DNA from: Pseudomonadota bacterium
GTDB lineage: Bacteria > Pseudomonadota > Gammaproteobacteria > Steroidobacterales > Steroidobacteraceae
Assembly: GCA_018241525.1 (NCBI GenBank)
Contig: JAFEDR010000009.1
Coordinates: forward strand, 1,178,001 to 1,242,000
DNA length: 64,000 bases
Direction of reading: 5' to 3'
Shown here: positions 1 to 7,352 of the stretch, piece after piece
Layout of the letters: each line of letters opens with the position of its first letter
How positions within the stretch are numbered: position 1 is the first letter of the stretch
Made by a program: the position numbers and the translations under genes
Notes under the pieces: generated by a model
What the model was told of the DNA's origin: nothing
Databases searched by the model: none
What the model saw: the letters and a program-made list of their open reading frames with translations, nothing else

Positions 1-650
1 CGCTCGGCGCGCCCGCCGCGCGGCGCGGCTACCGGGCCGGCCTCCGCCTCGGCGCGCGCGTAGCGCAGCATCGCACCCGCGAGTACGTCCTTGGCCTCCG
101 CGTGCGTCGGCACGCCGAAGCCCGGCACGTCGATGCCGATGATGCGCACGCCATTGATCTCGCGCGGCAGCATCTTGAGCGGCACGCCCGAGGCTGTCGG
201 CACGCACAGGTTCGTCACGACAATCGCGTCGTACTTCTCGGGATCGGCGAGGCCGCGCACCGCGTCGCGGATGTCCTCGTAGAGCTTGCCGGTGACCAGC
301 GTCTCGGAGTTGAACGGTACGTAGCCGACCGTGCGACGGGCACCGTAGAAGTGCGAGGTGAAGCTGAGGCCGTACACGCAGCAGGCCGAACCCGACAGCA
401 CCGTCGCGGTGCGGCGCATGCGCAGCCCGACGCGCAGCGAGCCGAATGCCGGGCACATGCTCTGCGGTTGGTCGTGCGGGCCGACCGGGTAGTCGCGCGC
501 ATACCCGTCCAGGAGCTCGCTCTGGCCTGCCGCGCGCGCGGCGCGCGTCAGCTCGGCCTTGCCGCCGTGGCAGTCGGGGCCGCGCGCGACTGCGGCAGCC
601 GCCGGAGCCGCCGCCGGGGCTGAAGGCGCGACCGGGTCGGGCGTCGCCAC
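1..650 (-). CDS. bchY: Chlorophyllide a reductase subunit Y (BchY), 5' part only
   Basis: This is the N-terminal part of BchY, which with BchZ forms the catalytic component of chlorophyllide a reductase and receives electrons from BchX. It acts at the bacteriochlorin step of bacteriochlorophyll synthesis. About 216 codons are visible before the gene leaves the left edge. The translation contains the family blocks MCPAFGSLRVGLRMRRTATV, SGSACCVYGL, SHFYGARRTVGYVPFN and TNLCVPTASGVPL, whose cysteines are the expected Fe-S ligands. I place the start at GTG 650, four bases after the bchX stop. It is preceded by an Ala/Pro-rich stretch of about 20 residues, so the exact start is uncertain. It is the last visible gene of crtE-crtF-bchC-bchX-bchY. 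Confidence 0.93.
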   Translation of the reverse strand, partial: MATPDPVAPSAPAAAPAAAAVARGPDCHGGKAELTRAARAAGQSELLDGYARDYPVGPHDQPQSMCPAFGSLRVGLRMRRTATVLSGSACCVYGLSFTSHFYGARRTVGYVPFNSETLVTGKLYEDIRDAVRGLADPEKYDAIVVTNLCVPTASGVPLKMLPREINGVRIIGIDVPGFGVPTHAEAKDVLAGAMLRYARAEAEAGPVAAPRGGRAE

Positions 651-654
651 GGTC

Positions 655-1674
655 TCAGCCCGCCTCGTACACGACTTCGAGCGACGGGCGCGTCACGATC
701 GTGCCGCCCGCCATGTCCTCGGTCGTCGCCGGGTCGAGCACGACGCCGCGGCCGACCGCCTCGCCCTTGAAGAGCCCGAGCAGCGCGTCCTGCGACAGGG
801 GCTTCGGCCGTACCGGCGGCGCGTCGGCGACGTTCTGCGCCAGCGACTCGAACAGCGGCGCCCACTGCCCGCCCGGCCGGCCGATGATCTCGTAGTTGGC
901 GCTCTTGCGGCGGATGTCCTCGTGCGCCGGGATGGCCGCCAGGATCGGGATGCCGGCCGTGGTCGCGAAGGCCTGCGCCTCGCCGGTGCCGTCGTCCTTG
1001 TTGATCACCATGCCGGCGACGCCGACGTTGCCGCCGAGGTTGCGGAAGTAGTCGACCGCCGAGCAGACGTTGTTCGCGACGTACAGCGACTGCAGGTCGT
1101 TCGAGCCGACGACGATGACCTTCTGGCACATGTCGCGTGCGATCGGCAGGCCGAAGCCGCCGCAGACCACGTCGCCCAGGAAGTCGAGCAGCACGTAGTC
1201 GAAGCCCCACTCGTGGAAGCCGAGCTTCTCGAGCAGTTCGAAGCCGTGGATGATCCCGCGGCCGCCGCAGCCGCGGCCAACCTCGGGGCCGCCGAGCTCC
1301 ATCGCGAACACGCCGTCGCGCTTGAAGCAGACGTCGCCGATCGCGACCGCCTCGCCGGCGTCCTTCTTGCGCGCCGAGGTCTGGATGATCGTCGGGCAGG
1401 CGCGGCCGCCGAAGAGCAGCGAGGTGGTGTCGCTCTTCGGGTCGCAGCCGATCAGCAGCACGCGCTTGCCCTGCTGCGCCATCATGTAGGACAGGTTCGC
1501 GAGCGTGAAGCTCTTGCCGATGCCGCCCTTGCCGTAGATCGCGATGATCTGGGTGGTCTTGGCCGCGGGGGAGGTGGCCGGCACATCCGGCTCGACGGCA
1601 GCCTCGGCGCGCAGGCGGCGAATCCGGTCGCGCTCGAGGGCCACGGGGGCAACGGCGGGGATCGCGGAGCTCAT
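655..1674 (-). CDS. bchX: Chlorophyllide a reductase iron protein (BchX)
   Basis: BchX is the NifH-like ATP-dependent reductase that feeds electrons to BchYZ for reduction of the B ring of chlorophyllide a. The 339-residue protein has a P-loop at about residues 49-56 (GKGGIGKS) and the NifH-family Fe-S cysteines in GGPEVGRGCGGRG and DVVCGGFG. It also has the DPKSDTTS switch segment. The first 40 or so residues are an Ala/Pro-rich extension, which is usual for BchX. The ATG overlaps the bchC stop (ATGA), so the two are probably translationally coupled. Confidence 0.96.
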   Translation of the reverse strand: MSSAIPAVAPVALERDRIRRLRAEAAVEPDVPATSPAAKTTQIIAIYGKGGIGKSFTLANLSYMMAQQGKRVLLIGCDPKSDTTSLLFGGRACPTIIQTSARKKDAGEAVAIGDVCFKRDGVFAMELGGPEVGRGCGGRGIIHGFELLEKLGFHEWGFDYVLLDFLGDVVCGGFGLPIARDMCQKVIVVGSNDLQSLYVANNVCSAVDYFRNLGGNVGVAGMVINKDDGTGEAQAFATTAGIPILAAIPAHEDIRRKSANYEIIGRPGGQWAPLFESLAQNVADAPPVRPKPLSQDALLGLFKGEAVGRGVVLDPATTEDMAGGTIVTRPSLEVVYEAG

Positions 1675-2636
1675 GCGGGGGCTCTCCAGTCGAGGACTAT
1701 CTTCAGGCAGTCGGGATCGCGGAACGCCGTGCGGTAGGCATCTGCGGCATCCGCCGCCGGCGCACGGTGGCTGACGAGGCCGGCGAGCGAGAGCGCGCCA
1801 CGCGCGATCAGCCCGAGCGTCGCCTCGAGGTCGGCCGGCTTCCACTCGGCGGCGATGCGCAGCCGCGCCTCGCGCATGAACGCCGGGGCGAATTCGAACT
1901 TCACGGGCTCGGCGTAGAAGCCGGCGAGCACGACCTCGCCGCCGGGTTCGAGCCGCGCGATCAGCGTATCGAGGAGCGCCACGTCGCCGCTCGCATCGCA
2001 GATCACCCGGTAGCGGCCGTGGGCGTCGGCGTCCGGCGCCAGCACCGGGTAGCCCAAGGCGCCGGCGTGGCGGGCGGGATTGCGTTCCCAGACGGTCGGC
2101 GGCGATGCGCCGAGCGCCAGCGCGACGCGCGCGAGCAGGCGGCCGAGCACGCCGTGGCCGACGATCAGGTCCGGGAAGCCCTGCGTGCCACCGACCAGCG
2201 CGTGGTGCGCGGTGGCGGCGAGTGCGAGCAGGATCGCCTCCTCGCCGAGCGGTGCCGGCAGTGTCGTCGCGCGCGCGGCCGGCACGACCAGCCGGCTCGC
2301 GGCGCCGCCGAAGAGCGCCCGCACCGCGCCGTAGCAGCGCGCACCCGGCACGAACACACGCTCGCCGAGGCGGTGGCGCGCGCCATCGGCAGCGCCGACC
2401 ACGCAGCCGACCGTCTCGTAGCCGGGCACGAGCGGATAGCCGAAGCCGGGGAATGCGGGCATGCGCCCGGACCAGATCAGGCGCTCGGTCCCGCTGCTGA
2501 TGCCGGTCCACTCGACGTCGACGACGAGGTCGTCGCTGCCGCGGGCATCGAGCGGAAGCGCGGCGAGCCCGACGCGGCCAGGCTCGCTCATCACGACGGC
2601 CATCGCCGTCAGGTCGGACTCGACTCGTCGTTGCAC
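1671..2636 (-). CDS. bchC: Bacteriochlorophyllide a dehydrogenase (BchC)
   Basis: BchC oxidises the 3-hydroxyethyl group of the bacteriochlorophyllide to an acetyl group, the step after chlorophyllide a reductase. It is a zinc-less medium-chain dehydrogenase. The sequence shows VVDVEWTGISSGTERL near the N-terminus, FPGFGYPLVPGYETVG, and a nucleotide-binding region around LIVGHGVLGRLLAR. I chose GTG 2636 (321 residues) because GGAG sits a few bases upstream. ATG 2603 (310 residues) matches the family length equally well. An in-frame ATG at 2696 would add an unlikely tail. It is preceded by a gap holding repeated TGTCAA elements. Confidence 0.93.
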   Translation of the reverse strand: MQRRVESDLTAMAVVMSEPGRVGLAALPLDARGSDDLVVDVEWTGISSGTERLIWSGRMPAFPGFGYPLVPGYETVGCVVGAADGARHRLGERVFVPGARCYGAVRALFGGAASRLVVPAARATTLPAPLGEEAILLALAATAHHALVGGTQGFPDLIVGHGVLGRLLARVALALGASPPTVWERNPARHAGALGYPVLAPDADAHGRYRVICDASGDVALLDTLIARLEPGGEVVLAGFYAEPVKFEFAPAFMREARLRIAAEWKPADLEATLGLIARGALSLAGLVSHRAPAADAADAYRTAFRDPDCLKIVLDWRAPA

Positions 2637-2674
2637 GCTGGCTCCATCCCCCGAACTGGAAGGCCGCGATTGAG

Positions 2675-2718
2675 TGTCAACATACGCGGACGCCACACAG
2701 TGTCAAGTCAAAGCGACG
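2675..2718. promoter_or_regulatory. Candidate bchC control region with two degenerate PpsR/CrtJ half-site repeats
   Basis: TGTCAA occurs at 2675-2680 and again at 2701-2706, exactly 26 bp apart. Each TGT is followed 12 bases later by ACG (2690-2692 and 2716-2718). The PpsR/CrtJ consensus is TGT-N12-ACA, so each box misses one base. The 26-bp period equals that of the better boxes before crtE. Read on the minus strand, TTGACA (2706-2701) is followed after 16 bp by TATGTT, a possible sigma-70 promoter for bchC. Confidence 0.45.
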
Positions 2719-2728
2719 ATTGAGCGCG

Positions 2729-3862
2729 TCACGCACGACGCGCAGAGAGCACGCGGCACTGCAACGGGATCCGGCTCGGATGGTGCCGCACCGCAGCAAA
2801 ACCGGCTTCGAGCAGCAGCGCAGCGAGCTCGTCCGCGCGGCGCGCGCGCCCACTGCCCATCGCGAGCAGGTAAAGGCCGAAATACGCGGCGCCCATGCGT
2901 TCCGCGCCGCGGGTGGCCGCGAGCGGCTCGGCGATCACGACCGTGCCGCCGGGCGCGAGCGCGCGATGCGCGGCACTCAGTAGGGCGCGCACCGTGTCGT
3001 CGTCGTGGTCGTGCAGCACGCGTACGAACGTCACGACGTCGGCACCGGCCGGCAGCGGGTCGCGCCGGAAATCCCCGCCCACCGCGCGACCGCGCGCGCC
3101 GAGTCCCGCATCCGCGAGCCTCGCGGCCGCGAGCTGCGCCACCGAGGGCAGGTCGAAGACCGTCGCCTCGAGCCGCGGCGCGTGCCGGAGTGCGGCGATC
3201 GCGAAGGTCCCGTCGCCGCCACCGACGTCGAGCAGGTGCCGATGCGTGCCGAGCGGGTACGCGCCGAAGAACTCCTCGGCCACGAGTCCCTGCGAGGCGT
3301 GCATCAGCGCGGTGTAGGGCGCGGTCGCGGCTGCACCGAGCGCCGCGGGCGCGGCGCCACCCACGTAGCCCCAGAACGTGCCGAGCCGCGTCGGCGGCGC
3401 CTCGCGCAGCAGCGCGACGGGATCGGCGAGGTCGGCGTACAGCAGGGCATGGTGCGCGACCATCGCGAGCGCCGCCGGGTTCGATTGCAGCACGGCGCCC
3501 TCGGGCCCGAGTCCCCAGCGGTCCGAGCCGCGCGGCTCGACGAGGCCGAGCGCCGCGGCCGCCTCGAGCAGCCGCTCGAGGCGCTCGTGCGGTACCTGCA
3601 GGCGTGCGGCGAGGGTCGCCGCATCGCTCGGCCGGCCGGCCAGCGCGTCGAGGAGCCCGAGCCCGGTGGCCGCTGTCAGCACCTGCGAGTAGACGAATCC
3701 CGCGCACAGGTCGAACAGCGAGCGCGCACGGCGGCGCGCGACCAGCCGCACGAACGGCAGCCGTGCCGCGGTCGCGCGGAACCGGGGACTCGAGAGGCAG
3801 CGCTCACGCCAGGCGAGGTAGCGATCGCGCCATCCGTCCGGGCCAGCCACCGGCGCGTCCAC
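2729..3862 (-). CDS. crtF: Demethylspheroidene/hydroxycarotenoid O-methyltransferase (CrtF)
   Basis: CrtF methylates the tertiary hydroxyl made by CrtC, giving the methoxy carotenoids of purple bacteria. The 377-residue protein has an N-terminal dimerisation/winged-helix part with the typical LFDLCAGFVYSQVL block (about residues 49-62). The SAM-binding domain contains HLLDVGGGDGTFAIAALRHA (near 208-227), TVFDLPSVA, and FVRVLHDHDDDTVR. It starts at GTG 3862, 15 bp after crtE, and lies directly upstream of bchC. This is the conserved crtEF-bchCXYZ order. Confidence 0.93.
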   Translation of the reverse strand: MDAPVAGPDGWRDRYLAWRERCLSSPRFRATAARLPFVRLVARRRARSLFDLCAGFVYSQVLTAATGLGLLDALAGRPSDAATLAARLQVPHERLERLLEAAAALGLVEPRGSDRWGLGPEGAVLQSNPAALAMVAHHALLYADLADPVALLREAPPTRLGTFWGYVGGAAPAALGAAATAPYTALMHASQGLVAEEFFGAYPLGTHRHLLDVGGGDGTFAIAALRHAPRLEATVFDLPSVAQLAAARLADAGLGARGRAVGGDFRRDPLPAGADVVTFVRVLHDHDDDTVRALLSAAHRALAPGGTVVIAEPLAATRGAERMGAAYFGLYLLAMGSGRARRADELAALLLEAGFAAVRHHPSRIPLQCRVLSARRA

Positions 3863-3877
3863 CGGCGGTATCCGGCG

Positions 3878-4747
3878 TCAGGCTGCCGGTCGGGCGAGCG
3901 AGCGCGGCAGCAGGCTCCGCGCCTGGTGGGCGAGGAGCGCGCGCAGGCCGCCGTCCGCGACCCCGGACGGGATGCGATCGAGCGCACTCGCGAGCAGCGA
4001 CTCGAGCCGCCAGCGCGCGCGCTCGAGGCCGAACTCGGCGACCGCGTTCGGCCGCCCGAGCGCATGGTCGCGCCCGACCGGTTTGCCGATCTCGGCACTT
4101 TCACCCGCGACGTCGCGGATGTCGTCCGCGATCTGGTAGGCCTCGCCGAGGCGCTCGCCGAACGCGTACCAGGGCGCGGGATCGTTGCCCGCGGCGGTGG
4201 CGCCGGCTGCGGTCGCGGCGGCGAAGAGCGCGGCGGTCTTCGCGCGCTGGTACTCGTCGAGCGCGATCGAGGGCTCGGATTCCCAGGCCTGGCCGGCGAC
4301 GATGCCGGCCGGCATGCCGACCGCGCGGGCGACGATGCCGAGCAGCGGTGCGAGCCGCTCCGGGGCGTCGCGCGCGACTGGCCGCAGCGCCTCGAAGCTG
4401 AGCACGATCAGCGCATCACCGGTCAGCACCGCCAGCGCCTCGCCGAAGGCGCGGTGCACGGAGGGCCGGCCGCGGCGTGTCGCGGCATCGTCGAAGCACG
4501 GCAGGTCGTCGTGCACCAGCGAGGCGCAGTGCAGCAATTCGATCGCGGCGGCCGCGGCGTCCGTGACCGCGGGGCGGTCATCGCCGCACGCGGCGGCCAC
4601 CGTCAGGCACAGCGTCGGCCGCAGGCGCGAGCCGCCGCCCAGCACCGCGTAACGCATGGCCTCGGCGAGCCGCGGCGGAGCGGCAGGGCCCGCGGCGCCG
4701 TCGAGCACCGCCGTCAGGAGCCGCTCGATGCGCTCGGACGTCTGCAT
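3878..4747 (-). CDS. crtE: Geranylgeranyl diphosphate synthase (CrtE)
   Basis: CrtE condenses farnesyl and isopentenyl diphosphate to GGPP, the precursor of carotenoids and of the phytyl/geranylgeranyl tail of bacteriochlorophyll. The 289-residue polyprenyl synthase carries the first Asp-rich motif HDDLPCFDDAATRRGRPS and the second, YQIADDIRDVAG. The chain-length region before the first motif (LLHCASLV) is typical of short-chain enzymes. The ATG at 4747 has a strong GGAGG 5 bp upstream. It heads the crtE-crtF-bchC-bchX-bchY run and is divergent from crtD, sharing the region with the PpsR-like boxes. Confidence 0.95.
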   Translation of the reverse strand: MQTSERIERLLTAVLDGAAGPAAPPRLAEAMRYAVLGGGSRLRPTLCLTVAAACGDDRPAVTDAAAAAIELLHCASLVHDDLPCFDDAATRRGRPSVHRAFGEALAVLTGDALIVLSFEALRPVARDAPERLAPLLGIVARAVGMPAGIVAGQAWESEPSIALDEYQRAKTAALFAAATAAGATAAGNDPAPWYAFGERLGEAYQIADDIRDVAGESAEIGKPVGRDHALGRPNAVAEFGLERARWRLESLLASALDRIPSGVADGGLRALLAHQARSLLPRSLARPAA

Positions 4748-4761
4748 GGGGCCCTCCGGAA

Positions 4762-4805
4762 TGTCGCTTCACCATGACACCAGTACGTGTAAAGTTCAAG
4801 TGACT
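4762..4805. promoter_or_regulatory. Tandem PpsR/CrtJ boxes in the crtE/crtD divergent region
   Basis: Box 1 (4762-4779) reads TGTCGCTTCACCATGACA, a perfect TGT-N12-ACA. Box 2 (4788-4805) reads TGTAAAGTTCAAGTGACT, TGT-N12-ACT, one base off. They are separated by 8 bp and repeat every 26 bp. This is the spacing known for cooperative binding of the aerobic/light repressor CrtJ/PpsR. They lie between the crtE ATG (4747) and the crtD GTG (4835), so binding could control both directions. Confidence 0.78.
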
Positions 4806-4834
4806 TTCCTCCCCCACGGGACCAGAAGGCGGAT

Positions 4835-6391
4835 GTGGCCACGGACGAGGTGATCGTCGTCGGCGCCGGCATCGCGGGACTCGCCGCGGCCATCGAGCTC
4901 GCGGCACGCGGGCGACCCGTGCTCGTGCTCGAGCGCGCCGCGGGTCCGGGCGGCAAGGCGCGCACCCTGGACGTCGGTGGTGCGTGCATCGACGCCGGGC
5001 CGACGGTGCTGACGCTGCCCGCCGTGTTCGAGTCGCTGCTCGCGATGGCCGGCAGCTCGCTCGCGGCGGACCTGCGGCTCACGCGTGCCGACGTGCTCGC
5101 CCGGCACGCCTGGGACGAGTCCGCCTGGCTCGACCTGTACGCCGACCCGGACCGTTCCGCGGCGGCCATCGCGCGCTTCGCCGGCACCGCCGAGGCGCGC
5201 CGCTATCTCGACTTCGTCGCTCACGCACGGCGCGTCTACGCCACGCTCGCCGCGCGTTTCCTCGATGCACGCGACCCGAGCCTCACGGCCCTGGTCCGTG
5301 GCGCCGGACTCGCAGGCCTGTCCGACCTGTTCGCGCTCGCGCCATGGCGCTCGCTGTGGGGCGCGCTCGGACGGCACTTTCGTGACCCGCGCCTGCGGCA
5401 GCTCTATGCACGTTACGCCACCTACTGTGGCTCCTCCCCGTTCGCAGCGCCGGCCACGCTGGCGCTGATTGCGGGCGTGGAGCAGGACGGTGTCTGGCTC
5501 GTCGACGGCGGCATCGGCCGGCTCGTGGCAGCACTCGAGCGCGCCGCACGCCGGCTCGGCGTGAGGTTCCGCTACGGTGTCGAGGTCGACGCAATCGGGC
5601 TTCGCGGCGGGCGCGCCCACGGAGTACGGCTCGCGGGCGGCGAGACGCTGCCGGCGCGCGCCATCGTGATCGCGAGCGACGTTCTCGGCGTCGCCGCCGG
5701 CGCGCTAGGCACGGCCGTCGCGCCCGTGGTGCGGCGGGTACCGCGCGCCGCGCGCTCGCTCTCCGCGCTCACGCTCGCGATCCGCGGCCGCAGCCACGGG
5801 AAGGGCCTTGCGCACCACACGGTGTATTTCTCGCCGGACTACCGCGCCGAGTTCGCCGACCTCCTCCGCCACCGACGCCTGCCCGCGGCACCGACCGTCT
5901 ACGTGTGCGCGCAAGACCGCAGCAGTGACGGCGAATGCCGGCAGGAGTTCGAGCGGTTCCTGCTGATCATCAATGCCCCGGCCGACGGCGACGCGCGCGC
6001 CTTCGGCACCGCTGAGGTCCAAGACTGCGTGGCCGCCGCATTCGCGCGTCTCGCGCGCTGCGGCACGACGCTCGAGGTATCGCAATGCGTGACGACGACT
6101 CCGGCGGACTTCCACGCGCTCTTCCCGGGGACGGGCGGGGCGCTGTACGGACCGGCGATCCATGGTTGGCGGGCGGCGTTCCGCCGGCAGGGAGCGAACT
6201 CCCCGGTGGAGGGCCTGTATTTCGCGGGCGGCAGCACCCACCCGGGGCCGGGCATGCCGATGGCCGCGATGTCCGGCAGGCATGCGGCCGCGGCGCTGCT
6301 CTCGGGCTCGACCGGCCGGTGGCGGCGCCGGGCTACGCGTGGTGGTACCTCGACGGACTCAGCGACGACGGCCACCACGCGATCACGCTGA
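4835..6391 (+). CDS. crtD: Hydroxyneurosporene/methoxyneurosporene desaturase (CrtD)
   Basis: CrtD introduces the C-3,4 double bond into 1-hydroxy or 1-methoxy carotenoids. It is a membrane-associated FAD-dependent CrtI-family desaturase of 518 residues. The dinucleotide fold is VVGAGIAGLAAAIELAARG at about 8-26. The C-terminal FAD signature is YFAGGSTHPGPGMPMAAMSGR. The start is GTG 4835 with AAGG 5 bp upstream; no better ATG exists. The last 30 or so residues are low-complexity Arg/Thr/Ser. The 3' end overlaps the inferred crtC start by 73 bp in another frame. Confidence 0.92.
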   Translation: MATDEVIVVGAGIAGLAAAIELAARGRPVLVLERAAGPGGKARTLDVGGACIDAGPTVLTLPAVFESLLAMAGSSLAADLRLTRADVLARHAWDESAWLDLYADPDRSAAAIARFAGTAEARRYLDFVAHARRVYATLAARFLDARDPSLTALVRGAGLAGLSDLFALAPWRSLWGALGRHFRDPRLRQLYARYATYCGSSPFAAPATLALIAGVEQDGVWLVDGGIGRLVAALERAARRLGVRFRYGVEVDAIGLRGGRAHGVRLAGGETLPARAIVIASDVLGVAAGALGTAVAPVVRRVPRAARSLSALTLAIRGRSHGKGLAHHTVYFSPDYRAEFADLLRHRRLPAAPTVYVCAQDRSSDGECRQEFERFLLIINAPADGDARAFGTAEVQDCVAAAFARLARCGTTLEVSQCVTTTPADFHALFPGTGGALYGPAIHGWRAAFRRQGANSPVEGLYFAGGSTHPGPGMPMAAMSGRHAAAALLSGSTGRWRRRATRGGTSTDSATTATTRSR

Positions 6392-7218
6392 TCGTCTTCG
6401 TCGGCAGCGTCTTCTCGCCCTACTACGCGCGCGCCCGGGCGCGCGGCACGGCGCGCGCCTGCGACCACGTCGCCTTCAACGTCTCCGTGCAGGGCGCGGC
6501 CAGCCGCTGGGCCATGACCGAGCGCGGTGCGCACGCGCTGCGTCGCGACACGGCGAGCCTGCAGGTCGGCGCCAGCCGGCTGCAGGTCCGCGGCGGGGTC
6601 GTCGAGGCAGAATTCGACGAGGTCTCGGTGCCCTGGCCGCGCCGCCTGCGCGGGCGCGTCCGGATCGAGCCCGAAGCCGACGCCCTGTCGCCGCTCGCGC
6701 TCGATGCGCACGGCCGCCACCGCTGGAGCGCGCTCGTGCCGCGCGGTCGCGTCACCGTGGAGCTCGACGCGCCGCGCTGCGCCTGGTCGGGCTCGGGCTA
6801 CCTCGACCACAACGCCGGCGAGGAGCCGCTCGAGGACGCCTTCGAGCGCTGGCAGTGGTCGCGGCTCACCGGTGCGCGCGAAGTGCGGCTGCAGTACGAC
6901 GTCGTGCGCCGCGACGGCAGCCGCGCGGCCTGGGCGTTCGCGCTCGACGCGGCGGGCCGCGGCGGGCCCGCCGAGCTGCTCGCGGATGCGCCACTGCCCG
7001 CCACCCGCTGGGGGCTCGAGCGGCGGCTGCGCGGTGCGCCGTCGGCCTCGCGTCTCGTGCGCACGCTCGAGGACGGCCCATTCTACGCGCGCTCGCAGGT
7101 GGCGACCCGCCTCGACGGCGAGCCGCTCGAGGGCGTGCACGAGTCGCTCTCGCTCAGTCGCTTCCGTCGGCCTTGGGTGCAGGCGTTGCTGCCGTTCCGG
7201 ATGCCGCGTCGCGGCTAG
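6319..7218 (+). CDS. crtC: Carotenoid 1,2-hydratase / hydroxyneurosporene synthase (CrtC)
   Basis: CrtC adds water across the C-1,2 bond of acyclic carotenoids, providing the hydroxyl that CrtF methylates. Homology starts at APGYAWWYLDGLSDDGHHA and continues through VFVGSVFSPYYARAR, CDHVAFNVSV and WSGSGYLDHNAGEEPLEDAF, all CrtC hallmarks. The open frame runs further upstream, but that part lies antiphase inside crtD and has no homology. I take GTG 6319, immediately before the conserved block (299 residues). No clear Shine-Dalgarno is visible, so translational coupling with crtD is likely. Confidence 0.88.
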   Translation: MAAPGYAWWYLDGLSDDGHHAITLIVFVGSVFSPYYARARARGTARACDHVAFNVSVQGAASRWAMTERGAHALRRDTASLQVGASRLQVRGGVVEAEFDEVSVPWPRRLRGRVRIEPEADALSPLALDAHGRHRWSALVPRGRVTVELDAPRCAWSGSGYLDHNAGEEPLEDAFERWQWSRLTGAREVRLQYDVVRRDGSRAAWAFALDAAGRGGPAELLADAPLPATRWGLERRLRGAPSASRLVRTLEDGPFYARSQVATRLDGEPLEGVHESLSLSRFRRPWVQALLPFRMPRRG

Positions 7219-7345
7219 TGGCGGCCGGCGGCGTCCGATCGCGGCGCCGGTCGTAGCGCAGCGCCACGAGCTCGACCACGCCGATGCCGAGCACGAACGC
7301 GAACACGACCACCAGCTCGATCAGGCCGCCGAGGTGAGCGGACAC
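7154..7345 (-). CDS. Small single-pass membrane protein downstream of crtB
   Basis: This 63-residue ORF starts at GTG 7345, 7 bp after the crtB stop. It encodes a short hydrophilic start, one clear transmembrane helix (LIELVVVFAFVLGIGVVELV) and a basic, Ala/Pro-rich tail. The last 65 bases are antisense to the end of crtC. I recognise no family. It sits where purple bacteria often carry a small ORF or tspO between crtB and crtC. The position after crtI-crtB on the same strand suggests cotranscription. There is no good Shine-Dalgarno, so it could be spurious. Confidence 0.5.
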   Translation of the reverse strand: MSAHLGGLIELVVVFAFVLGIGVVELVALRYDRRRDRTPPAATSRDAASGTAATPAPKADGSD

Positions 7346-7352
7346 GGCGCGT

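Noticed and set aside
5572..7140. Long minus-strand open frames opposite crtD and crtC
   Set aside because: They lack homology and conflict with two well-supported carotenoid genes.
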